Positions 32,171 to 40,136 of a stretch of DNA of 40,136 nucleotides are shown piece by piece. This stretch comes from Bacillota bacterium (lineage in GTDB: Bacteria > Bacillota > Clostridia > Acetivibrionales > DSM-1351). Each line of letters opens with the position of its first letter. Position 1 is the stretch's first letter. The position numbers and the translations under genes are program-made. The stretch is taken from NCBI GenBank assembly GCA_023436485.1, contig JAEZIU010000182.1:1-40136 (forward strand), in the 5' to 3' direction. A model generated the notes under the pieces. It saw only the letters and a program-made list of their open reading frames with translations. It was not told the DNA's origin and made no database searches.

Positions 32171-32195
32171 GCTGTAAAAAGGGAGGAGATACAAT

Positions 32196-35100
32196 ATGAA
32201 AAGGGTAATAAGTGCTTTAATAGCATTAGTTTTTATAATAGTAAGTTTGCTTTCGGGAATTACAAATGTAATGGCTCAGGGGAATATGGACGATACAATT
32301 AATTCTGGCGTGAACTGGCTTATGTCCAGCCAGAATACTGACGGTTCATGGGGCGAAACTGCAGAAACAAAAGCCAGAATTACGTCTAAAGTTGTTGAAA
32401 TCTTAAAAGAGTATGACTTAAATAATCAAAACAGTCAGATCGGAATGAATTGGCTAACTAGCAACTCACCACAAAACAACACCGATCTGGCCAGATACTT
32501 AGCTGTTTCCGGTTTTGAAAATGCAGCTAGAATAGCCGAATTGGTTAGTTCACAGGCTGAGTTTGGAGGCTGGGGAACTGTAAGCGGAGGAGCTACAGAT
32601 AATCTGACTACATGTTTGGTTGCATCTGTTTTGATGAAAAAAGACGGCTACACTAACGAAGTAACAAAAGCAGCCTATAATTTGCTGTCAAATCAGAATC
32701 CCGACGGAAGCTGGGGTATGATTAAAGGTGAGAACACAGGCAGTGTAGAAATGACAGGATTAGTAAGGTCTTTTTTGACGGAATATCAAAGCAGGACAAG
32801 AATAAATATGTCGGTAGAACTGCAAAAGGCTTGCGATTGGCTCGTTTCCCACAGATACGCAGACAAAAGCTGGGGAAGTATAGAAGCCAGTTGCTTGGCA
32901 TTTTTGGGTCTTTGTAAAGATAAGCCGGAACTTGTAAGTACTATGCCCGACTACTTTATGAGTAAGCAGGCTTCAAACGGCAGTTGGAATAACAGCCCGT
33001 ATGATACAGCTCTTGCAATTGATCTGCTTTACGGTGAAAAGCTTCAATCCACAGTGGGTATCAATGACATAAAACTTTATTCTAACGGTGTTACGACTGA
33101 AACTTTTTCTCCAAAAGATCAGGTTGAAATAGTGCCTGATTACACAGGACGCAACATTCAGGTTTATGCCACAGTTATAACTCCGGACGGATTAAGGATT
33201 AATCTTTCACCAAATGCAATAGGGGGTTTTTCCTGGAACAGCTCAATGAGCACAGAAGGGACTTATCAGGCTGAAGTTGTACTGAAAGATAATCGGGGAG
33301 AAATAAAGGATATTAAGCAAAAACAATTCAACATTAAACCAATGCTGGAGATAAGAGAGTGTGAAATAGAAATAACTCCCGGTGCATGTGTTATAAACAA
33401 ACCTGTTAAACCACAGTTGGATTTTTATGTTAACTGTAGTGCAGCCAATATAAATAAACCTGCCAAGGCAACTGTTAGTGTATTTGATTCAACTGGCTAT
33501 GTTGTATATACACAGGAAGTCTCTACGATTTTGAAAACGGGTGAAAATACGATTCCACTTGGAAGTTTTTTGCCTGTTGTTTCATACCCAACAGAATATA
33601 AAGTAAAGGCAGTTTTGTATTATGATGGAAAGGAACTCTTTACCAGAAATGATTCGTTTCAAGTACTTGATACGGTGAATTCAACGTATACAACTAACGC
33701 TGACTTTGATTTGGGAACCTTAAAAGGTATCAACCATAATGAAGTGTCTGACCAGTTGCAGTTGAACAAGTATGCTGAGGTTTTCCCATATATCTGGATT
33801 GCCAATGCTACCGAAGGAACGGTATCAAAACTTGATACAAGGACAGGCAGAGAGGTTGCCCGCTATCGCACAGGCAGTACTAGTGGTACTAATCCCTCAC
33901 GTACTGCAGTTGATAAGGACGGTAACTGCTGGGTAGGTAACAGAAGTACCGGCTCGGTTACCAAAATAGCTATGACAGGTGGCATAGATAAGAATAAAAA
34001 CGGGAAAATCGATACGTCTACTGATCTTGATGGAAATGGCAAAATAGATGCTAATGAAATTCTTCCATGGGGACAGGACGAAGCGATTCTTGCGTATGCC
34101 CCAGTAGGAAATAATGCTGATTGCTGGCCAAGGGCTTTAGCAATAGACAAAAAGGGGAGAATATGGGTTGGATTATATTATGAAAAGAGATATGTTGTGC
34201 TTAATCCCGAAGATGGAAGTTTTACCGGGATATCAGTAAGTACAGTGTCTAATCCATACGGTGCTACTATAGACAAGGATGGAGTTTTATGGTCATCAGG
34301 AAACGGAACTCCATTAAGAATTGACAGCTTGGATACTAATACAAGTACTTTCTTAAAAAGCTACGATGTCGGAAAAGGTCCTTATGGAATTGTTGTTGAT
34401 AAAAATGGAATCGTTTGGGCTGCCTGTCCAACTAAAGATAGCAACGATAGAAGTGCATTAATAAGGCTTAATCCAAGTACAGGGGCATATACATACCATT
34501 ATGGAAATGGAAATGTAGGCAGGGGAGTTGCTGTGGACAGAGACGGCAACATATGGATGGCGTGTTCAGGAAATAACTGGGTTGATAAATTTGACTCCAC
34601 AGGGAAATACCTTTCATCGGTAAATATAGGTGACAACGGGGGTTCGGTTCCCATAGGAGTGGGTGTTGACAGTGAAGGATATATATGGGTAACCTGCCAG
34701 GGTTCAAACAATACCTTCAAAATTGATACCACAGGCAAAATAATAGGCAAATATGCGGTAGGTGCAGGACCATATACATATAGTGATATGACAGGCTATA
34801 ACCTTCAAAATGTCACAGCCCATGACGGTACCTGGGTCGTTACACATGATGGTGGAAATGAACAAAACACATGGTCCGGTGTATCGTGGGATCAGGATAC
34901 CCCTGAAAATACTGCTATAGCAGTAAGTGTAAAGGCCGCAAACACTATTGAAGAACTCGCAGGAAAAACATTTACAGCTATATCAAACGGAATGCCTATT
35001 TCAAATATAAGCGGACGTTTTTTAATGATCGAAGCAAAACTAAGTACTGCAAATTCAGTTAGTCCTGCACTCAAGGAATTGAGAATTGAAGGTAAAAAGG

Positions 35101-36869
35101 GTATTCTGACTGCTAATGCCGGTGATGATATGACTGTAAAGGCTTTGCCGGGAGCTATTGATGCTGATGTAACCCTTGATGGTTCAAAGTCATGTGACCC
35201 TGACGGAAACAAGCTTACATATAAATGGAGCTGGAATAACGGAACTCAAACGGCAGAGGGTGTCCAGCCTACAATAAAATTACCTGTAGGAACCACCGAA
35301 ATTTCTCTTATAGTAAACAATGAGTTAAGAGATTCAGAACCGGATACAACAAGGGTAACTGTTACTGAATTTGCGGTGCCTGATGCTATACCCCAAAAAC
35401 CTGAGAATTTGAAAGCAGAAGTAAACGGAGGTACCGAGATATATGTTTCATGGTCACCATCACTAAATTCCACCTTTTATGAACTGGAAGTTGACGGAAA
35501 TATTATTAATACTAAGGATGTAACCAATTATATTCATACGGGACTTATTCCCGGAAGTACTCACCAATATAGAGTAAGAGCGGTTAATTCAAAGGGCTTC
35601 AGCGACTGGACAGATATAATTAATGCGTCAACAACAGACTATGCTGCTGAAATAGACCGTATTTTAAAAGAAGTGGAAGCAAAGCTTCCTGACTTAAAAT
35701 CTTCTGAAATAATTCAGAACACTCAAAATCTCCTTGATTCTGCTAAAAATCTGATGCCTAAAATAAGTACCGGTCCGGTAAAGGACTCTTTGCAAGCAAG
35801 AATAGATAAGGCACAGGATGCGATTACTGTTGCAGGAATTAATGTTAAATTAACTGTGTTGGAAAATATGCTGCCTAATATAAGTTCATTGGAACCCATA
35901 AAGAAGGCATTGGATGAGGTTCAGCTTGACGTTAATAATCTTCCTTCACGTCTGGATAAAGAAAGAAATGAATTCCAGATCAGAATAGACGAAATATTAA
36001 AACATTTTTCAGATCAATGGTATTCAGAGCCGGTTATGCAATCTTCTAAAAGTAAGGCGGCTGTAATTAATGTAAACGGGAAAATCTATGCCATTGGTGG
36101 AATTGAAAGCGACGGTGTCCTTTCAGACACCATTGAAGAATTTAATCCTCAAACAAAAACCTGGACCACCAAAACAAGTATGCCCGGAGGGCCAAGACAG
36201 GGTATGGCAGTTGCTTCAATAGACGGAAACATATATGTAATAGGCGGTAAAGTAGGTTCACAAAACCTAGGGCTTGTTGAAATGTATGATACCGTTACAG
36301 ATAAATGGACAAAGAAAGCAGATATGCCTACAATAAGACAGGGAGCCGTGGCCGCAGCTGTAAATGGTAAGATATATGTAATAGGAGGAAGCAATAGTAC
36401 CAGATATTTTAGAATTGTTGAGGAGTATGATCCTGTAAATAACAAATGGTCAACCGGTACCAAGGCTCTTATGCCTACAGCAAGGGATACAGCAGGAGTT
36501 GCTGCTGTAAATGGGGAAATATATGTAGTAGGAGGATTTAACTCTACAAATAGATTTTTAAACAGCGTTGAAAGTTATAATCCCGCAGAAGACAAATGGG
36601 AGACAAAAACTTCTTTGCAGGTTCCAAGACGAGCTCTGGGAGTTTGCCAGCTTAATAACATTATATATGCAATAGGCGGTTACAACAACGAAGGAGACCT
36701 TGGAACAGTTGAAGTTTTTGATCCTGTAACAGGCCAATGGAAGCTAAAGACTGAAATGTCTATGAAGAGAAGTTATTTATCCATCGTACCTATCAATAGT
36801 TCAATTTATGCAATAGGTGGAACAAATAACGGAAAGCCTGTAAACACGGTAGAGCAGTTTATTCCGTAA
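32196..36869 (+). CDS. Giant secreted mosaic protein: squalene-cyclase-like repeats, Ca-binding propeller, PKD, FN3 and Kelch
   Basis: 1557 residues. Signal peptide 1-27 (cut near NVMA-QG). Residues ~30-287: five QW-type repeats as in squalene/hopene cyclase and complement-like alpha/alpha barrels (SSQNTDGSWGE, SNQNPDGSWGM, SKQASNGSWNN), but without a cyclase DxDD motif. ~288-493: two Ig-like domains. ~532-869: a Vgb/NHL-like beta-propeller (VDKDGNCWVGN, VDRDGNIWMACSG), with a DKNKNGKIDTSTDLDGNGKI calcium-binding insert at ~598-617. ~970-1058: PKD-like. ~1066-1148: fibronectin III. ~1149-1274: helical linker. ~1275-1557: six Kelch repeats, the last blade closed by the WYSEP strand. No membrane anchor, dockerin pair or S-layer domain was seen. 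GGGAGGAG precedes the ATG. Function unknown; probably surface or extracellular binding. Confidence 0.85.
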   Translation: MKRVISALIALVFIIVSLLSGITNVMAQGNMDDTINSGVNWLMSSQNTDGSWGETAETKARITSKVVEILKEYDLNNQNSQIGMNWLTSNSPQNNTDLARYLAVSGFENAARIAELVSSQAEFGGWGTVSGGATDNLTTCLVASVLMKKDGYTNEVTKAAYNLLSNQNPDGSWGMIKGENTGSVEMTGLVRSFLTEYQSRTRINMSVELQKACDWLVSHRYADKSWGSIEASCLAFLGLCKDKPELVSTMPDYFMSKQASNGSWNNSPYDTALAIDLLYGEKLQSTVGINDIKLYSNGVTTETFSPKDQVEIVPDYTGRNIQVYATVITPDGLRINLSPNAIGGFSWNSSMSTEGTYQAEVVLKDNRGEIKDIKQKQFNIKPMLEIRECEIEITPGACVINKPVKPQLDFYVNCSAANINKPAKATVSVFDSTGYVVYTQEVSTILKTGENTIPLGSFLPVVSYPTEYKVKAVLYYDGKELFTRNDSFQVLDTVNSTYTTNADFDLGTLKGINHNEVSDQLQLNKYAEVFPYIWIANATEGTVSKLDTRTGREVARYRTGSTSGTNPSRTAVDKDGNCWVGNRSTGSVTKIAMTGGIDKNKNGKIDTSTDLDGNGKIDANEILPWGQDEAILAYAPVGNNADCWPRALAIDKKGRIWVGLYYEKRYVVLNPEDGSFTGISVSTVSNPYGATIDKDGVLWSSGNGTPLRIDSLDTNTSTFLKSYDVGKGPYGIVVDKNGIVWAACPTKDSNDRSALIRLNPSTGAYTYHYGNGNVGRGVAVDRDGNIWMACSGNNWVDKFDSTGKYLSSVNIGDNGGSVPIGVGVDSEGYIWVTCQGSNNTFKIDTTGKIIGKYAVGAGPYTYSDMTGYNLQNVTAHDGTWVVTHDGGNEQNTWSGVSWDQDTPENTAIAVSVKAANTIEELAGKTFTAISNGMPISNISGRFLMIEAKLSTANSVSPALKELRIEGKKGILTANAGDDMTVKALPGAIDADVTLDGSKSCDPDGNKLTYKWSWNNGTQTAEGVQPTIKLPVGTTEISLIVNNELRDSEPDTTRVTVTEFAVPDAIPQKPENLKAEVNGGTEIYVSWSPSLNSTFYELEVDGNIINTKDVTNYIHTGLIPGSTHQYRVRAVNSKGFSDWTDIINASTTDYAAEIDRILKEVEAKLPDLKSSEIIQNTQNLLDSAKNLMPKISTGPVKDSLQARIDKAQDAITVAGINVKLTVLENMLPNISSLEPIKKALDEVQLDVNNLPSRLDKERNEFQIRIDEILKHFSDQWYSEPVMQSSKSKAAVINVNGKIYAIGGIESDGVLSDTIEEFNPQTKTWTTKTSMPGGPRQGMAVASIDGNIYVIGGKVGSQNLGLVEMYDTVTDKWTKKADMPTIRQGAVAAAVNGKIYVIGGSNSTRYFRIVEEYDPVNNKWSTGTKALMPTARDTAGVAAVNGEIYVVGGFNSTNRFLNSVESYNPAEDKWETKTSLQVPRRALGVCQLNNIIYAIGGYNNEGDLGTVEVFDPVTGQWKLKTEMSMKRSYLSIVPINSSIYAIGGTNNGKPVNTVEQFIP

Positions 36870-36891
36870 GAAATTAAATGAATATATTTTA

Positions 36892-36967
36892 GGGGTTGTC
36901 GCAAAAATTGATTTTATACTGAAGTACCGGTATTAAAACAGAAAACTTTCTGTTTTGCAACAGCCCC
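36892..36967 (+). terminator. Terminator-like hairpin after the giant gene
   Basis: 36892-36906 (GGGGTTGTCGCAAAA) pairs with 36953-36967 (TTTTGCAACAGCCCC) with one mismatch and one G.T. A nested AAAACAGAAA/TTTCTGTTTT hairpin lies inside. The T-run is poor (CTTCTTAT). Confidence 0.6.
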
Positions 36968-36986
36968 TTCTTATGACACTAATCCC

Positions 36987-37015
36987 TTGACAACTTTTCA
37001 TGTTAGCTTTAGACT
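36987..37015 (+). promoter_or_regulatory. Promoter of the metG T-box leader
   Basis: TTGACA (36987-36992), 17 bases, TAGACT (37010-37015); start near 37022. Confidence 0.6.
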
Positions 37016-37021
37016 AATATT

Positions 37022-37310
37022 AATAATGTTTAAAGGCTGTGAAGAGAAGAGTAGACGACGTAGCGATTACAGAGAACCTTGGGAGTGCTGAGAACAGGGG
37101 AGTCGTGAAAATGTTGAAGATGGACTTGGAGCTTCGTGCTGAGGGCTGGTATTCAGGCTTTAGGTATCGACGGGAACACCCGTTATAGTGCATACTGTAT
37201 TGTTGCAGTTGTTAAGGCTTTTGCCGTGAGGCAAAAGTAAATTAAAGTGGTAACACGAGTATTCTCGTCTTTAAATAATTTATTATTTAAAGACGTTTTT
37301 TATTTTAAAA
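37022..37310 (+). promoter_or_regulatory. Methionine T-box riboswitch
   Basis: The leader before metG has the T-box plan. Stem I begins at AGAGAAGAGTAG; the pairing ACGAC/GTCGT is followed by the specifier loop with codon AUG (37111-37113, in GAAAATGTTGAA). The T-box itself, AAAGTGGTAACACGAG, is at 37244-37259, and a terminator (GTCTTTAAATAA paired with TTATTTAAAGAC, then a T-run) ends at about 37310. UGGU in the T-box pairs with the ACCA end of tRNA-Met. Uncharged tRNA-Met should favour the antiterminator and switch on metG. Confidence 0.85.
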
Positions 37311-37337
37311 GAAGATAGTAAATCAGGAGGATTAAAA

Positions 37338-39302
37338 ATGTCAAAAAAACCTTATTATTTGACTACGGCTATTGCATACACATCCAGTAAACCTCATATA
37401 GGTAATACTTTTGAAATAGTATTGGCTGATAGTTTTGCAAGATTTAAAAGAATGCAGGGGTATGATGTGCGTTTTCAGACCGGGACTGATGAGCATGGTC
37501 AGAAAATAGAGCTGAAAGCAAAGGAAGCCGGAATCAGCCCTAAGGAATACGTTGATAACTTTGCTTTAGAAATAAAGCGTATCTGTGATTTAATGAATAC
37601 AACCTATGATAAATTCATACGTACAACTGACGAGTATCACGAAAAGCAGGTTCAAAAAATTTTCAAGAAGCTCTATGAGCAAGGAGATATTTATAAGGGA
37701 CACTATGAAGGAATGTACTGTACTCCATGTGAAGCATTTTTTACAGCTTCACAGTTAGTAGACGGCAAATGCCCGGATTGCGGAAGGGAATGTCATCCTG
37801 CCAAAGAAGAGGCATACTTCCTGAAGCTTGGTAAATATGCTGATCGTTTGATTCAGCATATAAATGAACACCCTGAATTTATTCAGCCTGAGTCCAGAAA
37901 AAATGAGATGATGAACAACTTTTTACTGCCGGGATTACAGGACTTGTGTGTTTCAAGAACCTCCTTCAAATGGGGAATTCCTGTAGACTTTGATGACAAG
38001 CATGTTGTATATGTATGGCTGGATGCACTAAGCAATTATATTACAGGTTTGGGTTTTGATGTTGACGGAAATAACGATGAATTATTTAATAAATACTGGC
38101 CTGCGGACATGCACCTGATAGGTAAGGACATTTTAAGATTCCACACAATCTATTGGCCTATTATGCTTATGGCTATGGATGTACCGCTTCCAAAGCAGGT
38201 ATTTGGTCATCCGTGGCTGCTAATGGGCAGTGGCAAGATGAGTAAATCTAAGGGAAATGTAATATATGCGGATGAGCTTGTTAATATTTTCGGAGTAGAT
38301 GCAGTCAGATACTACGTTCTTCATGAAATGCCCTTTGATAATGATGGTGTAATTTCTTGGGAATTGGTTACTGAACGTATCAATTCAGACTTGGCTAATG
38401 TACTTGGCAATCTGGTTAACCGTGTAATCGCTATGAGCAACAAGTATTTTTCAGGCGTTGTAAATAATTCAAATGTAAGGGAAGAAATCGACAATGAACT
38501 CGTTGAATTAACCTTGAAAACACCTGAAACAGTAGTTGAAAAAATGGATAAATTGAGAGTAGCAGACGCACTTTCAGAGATATTCTCATTATTTAAACGC
38601 TGTAATAAATACATTGATGAAACAATGCCTTGGATACTTGCAAAGGATGAAGACAAAAAGCCAAGGCTTGAAACAGTATTGTACAATCTGGTAGAAAGCA
38701 TTGTGACCGGAGCAAGCTTATTGGAAGCTTTTATGCCTGAAACTGCACAAAAGATAGTTGCCCAGTTAAATACTTCTATCAGGCCATTAGAGGATATGAA
38801 GGTTTACGGACAATACAAATCAGGAACAAAAGTTACTGAAACACCTGAAATCCTATTTTTAAGATTGGATATAAAGGATATATTGGAAAAAGTGGGACAG
38901 AAAGACGAACCTGAAACAACTTCTGCACCTGTTGAGGAAGAAAAAAAGGAAAATGTCATAGAGATTGAACCAAAGGAAGAAATAACCTATGATGATTTTA
39001 CAAAAATGCAATTCCAGGTTGGCGAAATAGTGGAATGTGCAGAGGTTCCAAAATCCAAAAAATTATTGTGTTCACAGGTAAAAGTAGGTGGACAGATAAG
39101 GCAGATAGTTTCAGGTATAAAGAAACATTATACGCCGGAACAGATGGTCGGTAAAAAGGTAATGGTACTTGTAAATCTCAAGCCTGTAAAGCTGGCAGGA
39201 GTTTTGTCTGAGGGTATGTTACTATGTGCTGAGGATGAAAATGGAGAACTTGCACTTATGATACCTGAAAAACCAATGCCATCAGGAGCGGAAATAAGAT
39301 AA
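37338..39302 (+). CDS. metG: Methionyl-tRNA synthetase
   Basis: 654 residues, the usual clostridial length. HIGH-type motif SSKPHIGN at the start, a zinc knuckle (CTPCEAFF with CPDCGREC) near residues 130-155, KMSKS at about 300 (GKMSKSKGN) and an anticodon-binding helical domain. The last ~100 residues form an EMAP/Trbp111-like tRNA-binding domain (FQVGEIVECAEVPKSKKLL) that also dimerises the enzyme. It charges tRNA-Met with methionine. AGGAGG precedes ATG 37338. Controlled by the upstream methionine T-box; a terminator follows. Confidence 0.97.
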   Translation: MSKKPYYLTTAIAYTSSKPHIGNTFEIVLADSFARFKRMQGYDVRFQTGTDEHGQKIELKAKEAGISPKEYVDNFALEIKRICDLMNTTYDKFIRTTDEYHEKQVQKIFKKLYEQGDIYKGHYEGMYCTPCEAFFTASQLVDGKCPDCGRECHPAKEEAYFLKLGKYADRLIQHINEHPEFIQPESRKNEMMNNFLLPGLQDLCVSRTSFKWGIPVDFDDKHVVYVWLDALSNYITGLGFDVDGNNDELFNKYWPADMHLIGKDILRFHTIYWPIMLMAMDVPLPKQVFGHPWLLMGSGKMSKSKGNVIYADELVNIFGVDAVRYYVLHEMPFDNDGVISWELVTERINSDLANVLGNLVNRVIAMSNKYFSGVVNNSNVREEIDNELVELTLKTPETVVEKMDKLRVADALSEIFSLFKRCNKYIDETMPWILAKDEDKKPRLETVLYNLVESIVTGASLLEAFMPETAQKIVAQLNTSIRPLEDMKVYGQYKSGTKVTETPEILFLRLDIKDILEKVGQKDEPETTSAPVEEEKKENVIEIEPKEEITYDDFTKMQFQVGEIVECAEVPKSKKLLCSQVKVGGQIRQIVSGIKKHYTPEQMVGKKVMVLVNLKPVKLAGVLSEGMLLCAEDENGELALMIPEKPMPSGAEIR

Positions 39303-39320
39303 CAATTTATATTTGACAAA

Positions 39321-39357
39321 GAAGGGGTGTACCGGGACATTGGTACATCCCTTTTTA
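39321..39357 (+). terminator. Terminator of metG
   Basis: AAGGGGTGTACC pairs with GGTACATCCCTT around a short GGACAT loop (one G.T pair), followed by Ts at 39352-39356. Confidence 0.85.
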
Positions 39358-39799
39358 TGTATATAAAATAAAAATCAATTGAATAGTAGGTAATATTAAA
39401 GTATAATTGAACAGTAATTTATTGTAATTTTCTACAATTCTTTACTGTAACGATTAAGTAATTTTTTGAAGTAATCTTTGGAACGCCGGCATTTAGAAAG
39501 GGGGGGAGAAAAGTAGTTTGTATGAGGTAAGATAATGCAGCACCTAATGAAATTTATATATGCACTTTCATATTTCCCGTCTTTAGGCTTAATTCATAAT
39601 TTCCGGAATGTTGCTCTTAACGTCAATTCGTATACTGCACATACATTATTCAAATACAGCACCTTTAAATTCATTTCTTAACTCAAAGCTCAAAGTAGTC
39701 ACATTGTTATTCCAATGTAGACTTGTATTACAAAAGACAAATCAGAAGAAAAAACTTCTACTACTACTACTAATTAAAAAATCGAGGGGGTCAATTTTA
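39358..39799 (+). other. 442-bp leader region before the cellulase gene
   Basis: No ORF is supported here. An inverted repeat at 39411-39448 (ACAGTAA...TTACTGT with inner ATTGTA...TACAAT) may be a protein-binding site or a processed hairpin. A run GGGGGGGAG (39500-39510) and a CTACTACTACTACTAC repeat (39757-39774) precede the ribosome binding site GAGGGGG. I could not identify a consensus promoter or a catabolite (cre) site with confidence. Confidence 0.5.
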
Positions 39800-40136
39800 A
39801 TGAAAAAAACAGCTTTTTTATTATGTTTTCTAATGATTTTTACAGCATTATTGCCACTGCAAAATGCTAATGCGTACGATGCTTCGCTTATTCCGAATCT
39901 TCAGATTCAACAAAAGAACATTCCGAATAATGATGCAATGAATTTTGTAAAAGGTTTAAGACTTGGATGGAATCTAGGTAATACATTTGATGCTTTTAAC
40001 GGTACAAATATTACTAATGATTTGGATTATGAAACATCCTGGAGCGGAATAAAAACTACTAAGCAAATGATTGATGCAGTTAAAGCAAAGGGATTCAATA
40101 CTGTACGTATCCCAGTTAGCTGGAGTGTACATGTAA
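39800..40136 (+). CDS. celCCA: Cellulosomal endoglucanase, GH5 (CelCCA/Cel5A-like), start only
   Basis: 112 codons are in the window. A signal peptide (MKKTAFLLCFLMIFTALLPL, cut near ANA-YD) is followed by the mature start YDASLIPNLQIQQKNIPNND. The glycoside hydrolase family 5 opening comes next: KGLRLGWNLGNTFDAF, then ETSWSGIKTTKQMIDAVKAK and GFNTVRIPVSW. From memory this matches R. cellulolyticum CelCCA/Cel5A with a few substitutions (for example QIQQ for QIPQ), so it should be the orthologue. In that protein the catalytic glutamates lie further on and a dockerin ends the chain, attaching it to the cellulosome. GAGGGGG precedes ATG 39800. Right end lies outside the window. Confidence 0.92.
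   Translation, partial: MKKTAFLLCFLMIFTALLPLQNANAYDASLIPNLQIQQKNIPNNDAMNFVKGLRLGWNLGNTFDAFNGTNITNDLDYETSWSGIKTTKQMIDAVKAKGFNTVRIPVSWSVHV

Noticed and set aside
32196..33058. Calling the giant protein a squalene-hopene cyclase
   Set aside because: QW-type repeats are present, but the catalytic DxDD motif is missing and the protein has a secretion signal.
33987..34058. Cellulosomal dockerin in the giant protein
   Set aside because: The two Ca-binding-like loops are an insert inside the propeller, not a C-terminal pair with the dockerin helix pattern.
27609..36967. A dispersed repeat linking the hairpins at 27609 and 36892 (both contain GCAACAGCC)
   Set aside because: Only nine bases are shared and the stems differ; both are better explained as terminators.

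Overview
The window looks like chromosomal DNA from a mesophilic cellulolytic clostridium of the Ruminiclostridium group (R. cellulolyticum, R. papyrosolvens or a close relative). The DNA is AT-rich, ribosome binding sites are strong (GGAGG type), regulatory leaders are typically Firmicute, and the right edge holds the start of a family 5 cellulase whose N-terminal half I recognise as very similar, but not identical, to endoglucanase CelCCA (Cel5A) of R. cellulolyticum. No rRNA, tRNA, transposase, CRISPR array or prophage was found.

Left part (1-9230). First comes the tail of an unidentified gene and a 47-residue AgrD-like cyclic-lactone autoinducer precursor. Next is an XRE-family repressor gene on the minus strand, flanked by two plus-strand promoters that both carry a GGTAC-N5-GTACC palindrome at the start point. 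One of these promoters drives a predicted RNA of about 93 nt whose two ends pair. Two or three small membrane or unknown proteins follow. An arsenic operon comes next (arsR, ArsP-type permease, thioredoxin-like protein, arsC) with two matching operator sites, then a decayed AraC-type fragment. A tightly overlapped [NiFe]-hydrogenase operon follows (cytochrome b5-like protein, small subunit, large subunit, maturation protease). A bidirectional terminator separates it from a minus-strand cupin gene, possibly a spore protein.

Middle part (9323-22650). This is a divergent carbohydrate regulon. A LacI-type repressor and an FAD oxidoreductase are on the minus strand. A ten-gene plus-strand operon encodes two UgpA/UgpE-like permeases, a UgpB-like lipoprotein, two paralogous TIM-barrel isomerases/epimerases, a zinc polyol dehydrogenase resembling erythritol/L-threitol dehydrogenase, a ribulokinase-like FGGY kinase, a glycerophosphodiester phosphodiesterase, an MgtC-type membrane protein and a HAD phosphatase. 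The divergent promoters can be read directly and carry TGGAAnnTTCCA-type operators at or near both start points. I infer uptake and breakdown of a polyol, possibly arriving as a glycerophospho-polyol. No ABC ATPase is encoded, so a shared one must serve.

Right part (22798-40136). A BmpA-type nucleoside ABC transporter operon is followed by a small membrane protein, an MFS transporter, a metallo-beta-lactamase-fold hydrolase and 3-methyladenine DNA glycosylase I. A striking locus comes next: two proteins starting with a phage Mtd/tail-fibre-like N-terminal domain, a 21-bp hairpin, and a 1557-residue secreted mosaic protein (squalene-cyclase-like repeats, Ig-like domains, a Vgb/NHL-like propeller with a Ca-binding insert, PKD-like, FN3, helical linker, Kelch propeller). 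Then come a methionine T-box leader with metG, and the cellulase start after a long leader.

Best candidates for something undescribed are the XRE-controlled small RNA unit, the hydrogenase with an altered proximal-cluster cysteine pattern plus a b5-like partner, the glycerophospho-polyol regulon, and the tail-fibre-like/giant-adhesin locus.
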